From positions 1 through 5,888 of the forward strand of contig CABZJG010000113.1 in assembly GCA_902525995.1 (NCBI GenBank): DNA of 5,888 nucleotides, in the 5' to 3' direction. Below the pieces are notes generated by a model that had not been told where the DNA came from, ran no database searches, and saw only the letters and a program-made list of their open reading frames with translations. The number at the start of each line of letters is the position of its first letter. Within the stretch, counting starts at the first letter, position 1. This stretch comes from Paracoccaceae bacterium (GTDB lineage: Bacteria; Pseudomonadota; Alphaproteobacteria; Rhodobacterales; Rhodobacteraceae). Both the position numbers and the translations under genes were made by a program. Shown here piece by piece: positions 1 to 5,561 of this stretch.

Positions 1-876
1 ATGGATGTAACTAAAATCGGGGTGATTGGCGCAGGTCAAATGGGAAACGGCATCGCCCACGTGATGGCATTGGCCGGATATCAGGTGTGCTTGAACGATA
101 TCAGCAAGGATGTACTATCGCAGGCCCTGACGCGGATCGACAAAAATATGGCGCGGCAAGTTAAAAGCGCGAAAATCTCAGAAGCGGATAAAGCCGCAGC
201 GCTCGGCCGGATAACCACAACGCTTTCGATTGCGGATATCGGGCACTCTGATTTGGTGATCGAAGCAGCAACCGAGGATGAGCCCACCAAACAAGTGATC
301 TTTGATGAGCTGGTTCCGCATATTCAAGAGCATACGATCCTGACATCAAACACCTCGTCTATTTCGATCACGCGGCTTGCCAGCCGCACTGGGCGGCCGG
401 AAAAATTCATGGGCTTTCATTTTATGAACCCGGTTCCAGTGATGCAGCTGGTCGAACTGATACGCGGTATTGCCACGGATAAAGAAACCTATGATACCTG
501 CCGAGCTGTGGTGGAAAATCTGGGCAAAACACCGGCCAGCGCAGAAGATTTTCCAGCCTTTATCGTCAACCGAATTTTAATGCCGATGATCAATGAAGCG
601 GTCTATACGCTTTATGAGGGGGTTGGGTCGGTCGAATCTATTGATCAATCCATGAAACTGGGCGCCAATCACCCAATGGGCCCGCTTGAGCTTGCTGATT
701 TTATCGGTCTGGATACCTGCCTTGCGATTATGAATGTGCTTCATGACGGGCTGGCCGATACCAAATACCGGCCCTGTCCATTGATGACCAAATACGTAGA
801 AGCCGGTTGGCTCGGGCGCAAAACAAAGCGCGGGTTTTATGATTACCGTGGCGATGTGCCAGTACCTACACGCTAG
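1..876 (+). CDS. hbd: 3-hydroxybutyryl-CoA dehydrogenase
   Basis: Predicted NAD(P)-dependent, cytosolic enzyme interconverting 3-hydroxybutyryl-CoA and acetoacetyl-CoA, used in butyrate/polyhydroxybutyrate-type and short-chain acyl-CoA metabolism. The 291 residues match the usual length of the short monofunctional family. The N-terminal Rossmann fold carries the dinucleotide loop GAGQMGNG (residues 10-17), with an acidic residue, D33, at the end of the second strand (LND), which favours NAD over NADP. The four residues expected in the active site are all present with family spacing: S119 in NTSS, H140 in GFHFMNP, E152 and N190. The C-terminal helical domain contains NHPMGPLELADFIGLD (residues 223-238) and ends with the typical GRKTKRGFYDY stretch. 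The ATG is the first base of the window, so the promoter and ribosome site cannot be seen, but the start aligns with family N-termini. It converges on the acyltransferase gene and overlaps it by 11 bases. The family call is very secure; the exact chain-length preference is inferred. Confidence 0.95.
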   Translation: MDVTKIGVIGAGQMGNGIAHVMALAGYQVCLNDISKDVLSQALTRIDKNMARQVKSAKISEADKAAALGRITTTLSIADIGHSDLVIEAATEDEPTKQVIFDELVPHIQEHTILTSNTSSISITRLASRTGRPEKFMGFHFMNPVPVMQLVELIRGIATDKETYDTCRAVVENLGKTPASAEDFPAFIVNRILMPMINEAVYTLYEGVGSVESIDQSMKLGANHPMGPLELADFIGLDTCLAIMNVLHDGLADTKYRPCPLMTKYVEAGWLGRKTKRGFYDYRGDVPVPTR

Positions 877-1768
877 GCATTGATCCCAGCTTTAGCGTTT
901 CATCACGCAGCCAAGATACAAAACCGCGCGGGTTATCGGCCCAGTCTTTGATTTCTGGGCGATCGATCAACTGACCCACAACCGGGGTTTGGGGTTTGTT
1001 CAACGCTTTTACCACTTCAAAAAGCAAAAGGCTTTGCCGCAATGTCGGGGAAATTTGATTGGCGACTTGATACCATCTTGAATTTCCCCCGGGAAAGTAC
1101 ATCGGCAGGACTTTGGCCTGTGAGCGCTGGATCATCTTGGCTGTGAACGGGTTCCATTGTTCTTCGGCCACGGGGCCAAACGCGGTTTTCGAGGCTCCAA
1201 CCACGCCGGATGTAAATAAAATCACAACGCCGCCGCCTTTTAGGTGGTTCATCGCGTCTTTGCGCATCACAAGGTTTTTTTCCAGCGCATCTTCTTCATG
1301 TGGAAAAGGCACCGGGATCATAAAGTGATCAATCTCGGTTATGCCCGTGAGCAAAGAGCGGGTAAGAATTTTGTAATCCGTTCTGACCCGCCCGATCAAT
1401 TCGGCAAGAACCATACCGTCGACCAGCCCATGGGGATGATTTGAGGTGATGATCAACGGGCCGTCTTTGGGAATTCGGTCAATTTGCTCTTGCGGGGTTT
1501 TCAACTCTATCCCCATTACATCAAGCGCCTGTTTCCAAAAGGCCTGCCCATGCGGAACGCCCATGGCCTCGAACCGGCGAACCTTTCGCAGCAGTCGAAG
1601 CTTTCCGGTCAAATGCTCGATTGTTTGTATGGTGATGCGCTGGGTCGGATTGGTAAAGGTTGATGCATATGACAGACGCCGACGGTCATAGGGCACTTCG
1701 GCAAGGGTTAATGGCGGCGGCGCTACTGACAGGCTGGAAGTAGATTTAAGGTGTATATTTTCGACCAC
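866..1768 (-). CDS. Lysophospholipid acyltransferase-family protein (PlsC/hemolysin-like)
   Basis: A 300-residue protein of the glycerophospholipid acyltransferase superfamily, expected to move an acyl chain from acyl-CoA or acyl-ACP onto a lysolipid at the inner face of the cytoplasmic membrane. The first motif is SNHPHGLVDG (residues 109-118), with H111 as probable catalytic base and D117. Five residues separate them, the NHPxGxxDG form of the hemolysin-like subgroup rather than the HX4D of classical PlsC. FTSGVVGAS (185-193) occupies the place of the FPxG acceptor-binding motif, and VLPMYFPGGNS (220-230) is the later conserved block. There is no signal peptide or clear membrane helix; the first ~60 residues are divergent. 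Translation probably starts at GTG, with AGGA 8 bases upstream; an ATG just upstream runs into a stop after two codons. The gene follows HPr by 21 bases and is probably the last in the operon. The family is secure, but the substrate is unknown: phosphatidic acid synthesis, ornithine-lipid acylation or lipid remodelling are all possible. Confidence 0.87.
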   Translation of the reverse strand: MVENIHLKSTSSLSVAPPPLTLAEVPYDRRRLSYASTFTNPTQRITIQTIEHLTGKLRLLRKVRRFEAMGVPHGQAFWKQALDVMGIELKTPQEQIDRIPKDGPLIITSNHPHGLVDGMVLAELIGRVRTDYKILTRSLLTGITEIDHFMIPVPFPHEEDALEKNLVMRKDAMNHLKGGGVVILFTSGVVGASKTAFGPVAEEQWNPFTAKMIQRSQAKVLPMYFPGGNSRWYQVANQISPTLRQSLLLFEVVKALNKPQTPVVGQLIDRPEIKDWADNPRGFVSWLRDETLKLGSMPSV

Positions 1769-1776
1769 TCAAGACA

Positions 1777-1780
1777 TCCT
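1777..1780 (-). promoter_or_regulatory. Ribosome binding site of the acyltransferase gene
   Basis: AGGA on the minus strand lies 8 bases before the GTG at 1768. It falls inside the 21-base gap after the HPr stop codon and supports the GTG start. An ATG partly overlapping this site (AGGATG) is followed by TCT TGA, so it cannot start the gene. Confidence 0.5.
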
Positions 1781-1789
1781 ATTTAACAC

Positions 1790-2068
1790 TTACTCTGCCT
1801 CACCAAATCGATTTGCAATCAGTTGACCGATCGCATTGGACAGATCCAAACTTTGAGTTCCTTGCGTCGTGACTTCGATCGAGCTGCCTTTCGAGGCGGC
1901 CAACATCAAAAGCCCCATGATACTATCGCCGCAGGCTCCGAGGCCGTCTTTCATCACTTCGGCCGATGCATCATAGGCTTCAACTGTTTCAACAAATTTC
2001 GCCGAGGCGCGGGCATGCAGACCTTTTTCATTTACAATCTCAAACACCCGAGTGACTTTACCGTTCAT
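1790..2068 (-). CDS. ptsH: HPr phosphocarrier protein (incomplete/nitrogen-type PTS)
   Basis: A 92-residue HPr, the small cytosolic phosphocarrier that accepts phosphate from EI on a histidine and passes it to EIIA proteins. The active-site histidine is H18 in KGLHARASAKF (residues 15-25). The regulatory serine is S49 in GDSIMGLLMLAA (47-58), equivalent to Ser46 of Firmicutes HPr, and is the expected target of the HprK encoded in the same cluster. Both sites are intact, so this HPr can in principle receive phosphate from both EI and HprK. The length is slightly above the usual 85-90 residues because of a few extra residues at the ends. The ATG has a GAGGGG ribosome site that overlaps the stop codon of the preceding EIIA gene, implying coupled translation. 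No EI gene is in the window; a PtsP-type EI elsewhere in the genome is expected. Whether to call it ptsH, npr or ptsO is a matter of convention. Confidence 0.96.
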   Translation of the reverse strand: MNGKVTRVFEIVNEKGLHARASAKFVETVEAYDASAEVMKDGLGACGDSIMGLLMLAASKGSSIEVTTQGTQSLDLSNAIGQLIANRFGEAE

Positions 2069-2073
2069 CTAAA

Positions 2074-2079
2074 CCCCTC
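2074..2079 (-). promoter_or_regulatory. Ribosome binding site of HPr gene overlapping the EIIA stop
   Basis: GAGGGG on the minus strand sits 5 bases before the HPr ATG and shares bases with the TGA stop codon of the EIIA-Man gene (2078-2080). This arrangement suggests that ribosomes finishing EIIA help start HPr, keeping the two phosphorelay partners in proportion. Confidence 0.7.
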
Positions 2080-2461
2080 AGCCGTCGCAGCTATCAATAT
2101 ATTTGCGGCCTGCTGTAAGCGCTGTATCAACAGCCGCTTGAACCGATAAATGTCGAGATTTGGCCAATTTGACCAGCATTGGCAGGTTTGCACCGTAAAT
2201 GATCTTGCGGTTTTCTGGCTGGCAGGCGCGCAAGGACAGGTTTGACGGGCTGCTGCCAAACATATCTGTTACCACAACCACACCGCACCCTGTATCCACG
2301 GCGTTTGCAGCGTCACAAATTTCATCTTGTTTTTGCGGGCGATCATGATCTGCCTCAATCGAAATAGCCACAATGCCAGCTTGGCGGCCAACCACATGTT
2401 CAACCGCATAAAGGTATTCTTTTGCCAATCCGCCATGCGCGACGATTACGATACCAATCAC
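2078..2461 (-). CDS. PTS EIIA component, mannose/fructose/sorbose family
   Basis: A 127-residue free-standing EIIA-Man domain. In the family, HPr phosphorylates a histidine near the N-terminus. Here this is H9 in IVIVAHGGLA (residues 3-12), followed by the second family block TDMFGSSPSN (65-74; usually TDMFGGTPSN) and GANLPML (90-96). Members in sugar transporters are joined to or encoded beside EIIB, EIIC and EIID; none is present here, so a regulatory role as phosphate sink or sensor protein is likely, as proposed for alphaproteobacterial incomplete PTS. The start is GTG, well supported by GAGGAGG located 7 bases upstream, the strongest ribosome site in the window. The gene lies 27 bases after rapZ and 9 bases before the HPr gene. 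The protein is cytosolic, with no signal peptide or membrane segment. Names such as manX, ptsM or eiiA have been used for orthologues; none is assigned here. Confidence 0.95.
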   Translation of the reverse strand: MIGIVIVAHGGLAKEYLYAVEHVVGRQAGIVAISIEADHDRPQKQDEICDAANAVDTGCGVVVVTDMFGSSPSNLSLRACQPENRKIIYGANLPMLVKLAKSRHLSVQAAVDTALTAGRKYIDSCDG

Positions 2462-2468
2462 GCTATTG

Positions 2469-2475
2469 CCTCCTC
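2469..2475 (-). promoter_or_regulatory. Strong ribosome binding site of the EIIA-Man gene
   Basis: GAGGAGG on the minus strand, a near-perfect Shine-Dalgarno sequence, lies 7 bases before the GTG at 2461. It decides the start codon and probably offsets the weaker GTG initiation. Confidence 0.8.
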
Positions 2476-2488
2476 ATGACCAAACTGT

Positions 2489-3373
2489 TTACGGGGCATG
2501 TTTGGTCGAATATCTTTCCAACTCCCGGTGCCTAATTGACACTTGCCAACCACGCTCTGCAAGGGCTGCGGCCAAAGTTTCCGCAACGGCAACCGACCGA
2601 TGTTGGCCGCCTGTGCATCCAAACCCTATTGCAAAGTGGGTTTTGCCTTCATCTGTATAGGCTGGCAGCAAAAAACAGCTGAGTTCAAGCAGTTTTTGAA
2701 AAAAATCTGCGAATCGCCGATCTTCTTGAACATAGGTTTGAACAGCGTCATGTGTGCCATTTTTGTTGCGCAATGTTTCCACCCAGTAAGGGTTTTTCAA
2801 AAACCTGCAATCAAACAATGTATCAACCCCGCGTGGCAAACCGCGCTTATAGGAAAACGATTGCACTGAAATCGACAGCCCATTTGAGGCCGAGGTCGAA
2901 AACCAGCGTTCGATATCAGCGCGCAACTCATGAGGCGTCATTTCAGATGTGTCGATCAATATATCCGCGCGCGCTTGAATGGGTTGCAGAAGATCAAACT
3001 CGCGCTCGATGCCGATCACAGGGGTTTCTGCCGGCGCCAGCGGGTGGCGGCGCCGGGTTTCTGAAAACCGCCGCAGCAACACGGTGCGATCACAGCGAAT
3101 AAAAAGCAAACTGGCGTCGACATTGGATGTGTTGATCAAAGCATGCAGCATGTCGAGCAGACCATGGGTCGAAAAATCGCGGTTTCTGGTATCGATCCCC
3201 ACAGCGAGCGGTTTGGTCATGCTGGCCGGTTCTACCACTCTTGGCAGCAAAGTCAGCGGCAAGTTGTCAATCACCTCATATCCTAGATCTTCCAATGCAT
3301 TGATTGCCGTCGAGCGACCAGCCCCCGAGGGGCCAGTGACCAAAACCAATTTCATTGTCGAATTTGCCTGCAT
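2489..3373 (-). CDS. rapZ: RapZ family nucleotide-binding protein (YvcJ/YhbJ)
   Basis: A 294-residue cytosolic protein covering the full family length. The N-terminal P-loop domain has GPSGAGRS (residues 14-21) and LEDLGYEVIDNLP (27-39), followed by IDTRN (60-64). The C-terminal domain has FDCRFLKNPYW (187-197), GCTGGQHRSV (252-261) and RHRELER (281-287), all diagnostic blocks. In Escherichia coli RapZ binds small RNAs GlmY and GlmZ, guides RNase E and so controls GlmS and amino-sugar supply for the envelope; Bacillus YvcJ hydrolyses nucleotides. The alphaproteobacterial role is not established. The usual P-loop lysine is arginine here (R20), and the basic C-terminal tail used for RNA binding in E. 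coli is poorly kept. The ATG at 3373 is preferred over a second ATG six codons in, because GAAGG lies 6 bases before it and overlaps the hprK stop. It sits between hprK and the EIIA gene, pointing to a link with the phosphorelay. Confidence 0.95.
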   Translation of the reverse strand: MQANSTMKLVLVTGPSGAGRSTAINALEDLGYEVIDNLPLTLLPRVVEPASMTKPLAVGIDTRNRDFSTHGLLDMLHALINTSNVDASLLFIRCDRTVLLRRFSETRRRHPLAPAETPVIGIEREFDLLQPIQARADILIDTSEMTPHELRADIERWFSTSASNGLSISVQSFSYKRGLPRGVDTLFDCRFLKNPYWVETLRNKNGTHDAVQTYVQEDRRFADFFQKLLELSCFLLPAYTDEGKTHFAIGFGCTGGQHRSVAVAETLAAALAERGWQVSIRHRELERYSTKHAP

Positions 3374-3379
3374 TGATCG

Positions 3380-3384
3380 CCTTC
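3380..3384 (-). promoter_or_regulatory. Ribosome binding site of rapZ overlapping the hprK stop
   Basis: GAAGG on the minus strand is 6 bases before the rapZ ATG at 3373 and overlaps the TGA stop of hprK (3383-3385). It favours this start over the downstream in-frame ATG at codon 7 and suggests translational coupling. Confidence 0.65.
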
Positions 3385-3826
3385 ACATGTCGTGTCGCAC
3401 CCCATCCCTCACTAGAATATAGAGGGCAGCAGGAAAGGCGTCTAGCGGCGGCCGCCGAAATAAAGGCAAGGTGATACCGAAAAGCTCATAGTCTTCGCAA
3501 ACGGGTACCCGTTGAGTTTGCACCCGCGATAAATCAACAACGTGGGTGAGCGCTGCCTTGTCGCAGCTTGGTGGGGTTAGAAACCCAAGGCCGCGCGCTT
3601 CAATCAGATTGGATATAGTTTCTGGACAACGCGCGATTAAACCTGAATGCTCACGTCGCACGAGCGTTTGATCATCTGCCACCAGCTCAGCGCCAAGCGC
3701 AATTAAATTGAGCGCCAAAGAGGATTTTCCGCTGCCTGCCGGTCCAAGGATCAACACGCCATTGCCGTTTATCGAAACACAACTGGCGTGGAGTAAAACA
3801 GTATCTTCATCCAGCTGCACTGTCAC
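3383..3826 (-). CDS. hprK: HPr kinase/phosphorylase, short alphaproteobacterial form
   Basis: A 147-residue protein corresponding to the C-terminal catalytic domain of HPr kinase/phosphorylase, which phosphorylates and dephosphorylates the regulatory serine of HPr. Firmicutes enzymes are about 310 residues; alphaproteobacterial ones normally lack the N-terminal domain, so the shortness is not a truncation. Catalytic features are present: H13 placed 15 residues before the P-loop GPAGSGKS (28-35), D51 and D52 in VADDQ, and the second signature IEARGLGFL (75-83). The segment after residue 107 is variable and lacks an obvious PGRN motif, so the phosphorylase side of the activity is less certain. 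The start is GTG, either at 3826 (AGAGG 4 bases upstream) or at 3820 (10 bases); an out-of-frame ATG at 3828 is followed at once by TGA. The gene follows chvG by 11 bases. Its substrate HPr is encoded two genes downstream and retains Ser49. Confidence 0.92.
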   Translation of the reverse strand: MTVQLDEDTVLLHASCVSINGNGVLILGPAGSGKSSLALNLIALGAELVADDQTLVRREHSGLIARCPETISNLIEARGLGFLTPPSCDKAALTHVVDLSRVQTQRVPVCEDYELFGITLPLFRRPPLDAFPAALYILVRDGVRHDM

Positions 3827-3830
3827 ATAA

Positions 3831-3835
3831 CCTCT
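3831..3835 (-). promoter_or_regulatory. Ribosome binding site of hprK
   Basis: AGAGG on the minus strand lies in the 11-base gap between the chvG stop and the hprK GTG. Spacing is 4 bases to the GTG at 3826 and 10 bases to a second in-frame GTG at 3820, so it does not fully decide between the two starts. Confidence 0.5.
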
Positions 3836-3837
3836 GA

Positions 3838-5556
3838 TTAAATTGGCAAGCCAACAACAAATCGGGGCCCCAGTGGCTCTGAGTTGGCATCGGCCAAGGT
3901 GGGGTGAATGTTCTCCGCCCAGATCACACCGTCATGGGCTTCTATGATCTGCTTTGAAATGGCCAGTCCAAGCCCCGAGTTATTGCCAAATTCGCTCGCT
4001 GGGCGTTCGGAATAAAACCGGTTAAACACTTTGCTTAAGGCTTCTTGTGGAATGCCGGGTCCGGTGTCTTCGACCACCACCAACACCCAGTTTTCGCGCA
4101 CCCGTACCCAGATACGGATGGCATCGCCGTCTTGGCAAAAACTAATTGCATTGCTGATCAGGTTCACAAACACCTGTGCCAGCCGCGCCTCAAGGCCCTT
4201 TACGTAAATGGTTTTGTCAGGAAGGTCCGAAATGAAATCGATGCCCTTGCCCTGAGCCTCTGCACCAAGATACTGCGCAAGATTTCGCACCAAAGCCAAT
4301 AGATCAAAGGTTTCTTGTGCTTCTTTAACCAATTCACTGTCTAGACGTGATGCGTTTGAGATATCGCTGACAAGCCGATCCAAGCGCCGGACATCATGGT
4401 CTATCACCTCCAGCAGTTTGGTGCGGTGATCTTCGCGTTTGCTGCGCTGTAAAGTGCCCACAGCAGAGCGCAAAGAGGCCAGCGGATTTTTGATCTCGTG
4501 AGCCACATCTGCTGCAAACTGTTCATTAGACTCAATACGATTATAAAGCGCTTCAACCATACCACGCAGGGCCGAAGACAGTCGGCCGATTTCATCGGTC
4601 CGGTCAGACATATCCGGGATTCGAATGCGCCCGCGGCTTACATTTTTGGCCTTCTTTTCACGCCCCAACTCAGCGGCGGTTGCCAGATCCCGAATCGGGT
4701 TGGAAATTGAAGATGCCAAAATTACACTCAGCACGACTGAAAACAGCGTTCCAATGAACATCAGCTGCAATGTTCGTTCCTGCTCGGATTTTACCAGACC
4801 ATCAATTTCGCTTGCTGGGCTGACAAGGGCGACAACCCCCACCACGTTATCCGACCGAAAAATGGGGGCGAGAGCCGTTACATTCCCATCACCTTTTCCC
4901 TGTGGATAGTGGATCAATTGGGTTTGCCCTAAAAGAGTGGGGGCAATAAGATTGCGCGCCTGCGCCTCTTGGTCATCAGCCTTGGTTCCAACGGCAGAAG
5001 GCTGGGGGTTCAGCCGTTTAACAGCAGACCAAAGGGCAGTTAGCCCGTCGGTGATCGGTGTCGCAAGCGGCAGATCATTTGGTAGATTTTCAATGGCTGT
5101 TTGGTTTGAGCTGTCGGCTTTTCCCAGCAGCGCGCCCGTGCTGGCAAAAACATACAGCGTTGAGCCACGGCTTAACCTAAGCTGCGCGAGCATTTCGTTC
5201 ATTGCAGGGGTTTCAGACAAAGGGCCAGTGTTCTGCGCCATCTGAAGGGTGATTATATTTGCTGCAAGCTCGGCTTCAACCACCATTGCCTGCGATCTTT
5301 GGAACACGAGGCTGTCACGTGCAGAGGAAAAATAAAGCACGGCCGCGATCAGAATATTCAGGGCAATCAGATTGAAAATGACAATTCTACGGGTCAAAGC
5401 AGAGTGCCGGAAGGCCCAAAACCCGCTGCGCGAGGGTAAGAGTGCCCTTTCAGATCCTGTTTTAGGCGGGCCAATACCCCGCTGCCCGGCAAACATATTT
5501 GCAGATGCTCTCAGTTCTGGGTCATCGCGATGTTTGATCGGCTCACTGCTGGGCAT
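3838..5556 (-). CDS. chvG: ChvG sensor histidine kinase (ChvG/BvrS/ExoS type)
   Basis: A 572-residue inner-membrane histidine kinase that pairs with ChvI. In order: a cytoplasmic N-terminus of about 55 residues, TM1 (about 57-77), a periplasmic sensor region (about 78-262), TM2 (about 263-283), a HAMP linker (about 284-340, with DEIG at 321-324), the dimerisation/phosphoacceptor domain with H353 in VAHEIKNPLASLRSA, and the ATPase domain with N469 in the N box (VNLISNA), DTGPGIP (497-503), the F box FNRFYSERP (511-519) and SGLGLAIS (527-534). All kinase boxes are intact. In rhizobia, Agrobacterium and Brucella this pair controls envelope, exopolysaccharide, acid-stress or virulence genes. The ATG at 5556 is chosen because it lies 5 bases after the restored chvI stop; its ribosome site is weak, suggesting coupling. 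As the sequence stands, the reading frame runs upstream without a stop into the chvI DNA-binding domain, because of the A8 run at 5636-5643. I treat that fusion as probably not real. Confidence 0.92.
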   Translation of the reverse strand: MPSSEPIKHRDDPELRASANMFAGQRGIGPPKTGSERALLPSRSGFWAFRHSALTRRIVIFNLIALNILIAAVLYFSSARDSLVFQRSQAMVVEAELAANIITLQMAQNTGPLSETPAMNEMLAQLRLSRGSTLYVFASTGALLGKADSSNQTAIENLPNDLPLATPITDGLTALWSAVKRLNPQPSAVGTKADDQEAQARNLIAPTLLGQTQLIHYPQGKGDGNVTALAPIFRSDNVVGVVALVSPASEIDGLVKSEQERTLQLMFIGTLFSVVLSVILASSISNPIRDLATAAELGREKKAKNVSRGRIRIPDMSDRTDEIGRLSSALRGMVEALYNRIESNEQFAADVAHEIKNPLASLRSAVGTLQRSKREDHRTKLLEVIDHDVRRLDRLVSDISNASRLDSELVKEAQETFDLLALVRNLAQYLGAEAQGKGIDFISDLPDKTIYVKGLEARLAQVFVNLISNAISFCQDGDAIRIWVRVRENWVLVVVEDTGPGIPQEALSKVFNRFYSERPASEFGNNSGLGLAISKQIIEAHDGVIWAENIHPTLADANSEPLGPRFVVGLPI

Positions 5557-5561
5557 GATAT

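Noticed and set aside
870..898. Possible terminator hairpin: ACGCTA (870-875) pairing with TAGCGT (893-898)
   Set aside because: Only six firm base pairs, a loop of 13 or more bases and no following T run on either strand; it also lies in coding sequence. Too weak to call a terminator.
1823..2149. Plus-strand open frame of 108 codons opposite the HPr and EIIA genes
   Set aside because: No family features and fully antisense to two secure genes; a shadow frame.
2979..3422. Plus-strand open frame of 147 codons opposite rapZ and the end of hprK
   Set aside because: Composition is rich in Ser/Arg with no recognisable domain, and it is fully antisense to well-identified genes; a shadow frame.
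3383..3826. hprK as a truncated pseudogene because it is half the length of Firmicutes HprK
   Set aside because: Alphaproteobacterial HprK proteins normally consist of the catalytic domain only, and H13, the P-loop, D51/D52 and the IEARG signature are all intact.
3826..3828. ATG overlapping the hprK GTG start as an alternative start codon
   Set aside because: It is in another frame and is followed immediately by TGA, so it cannot begin hprK.
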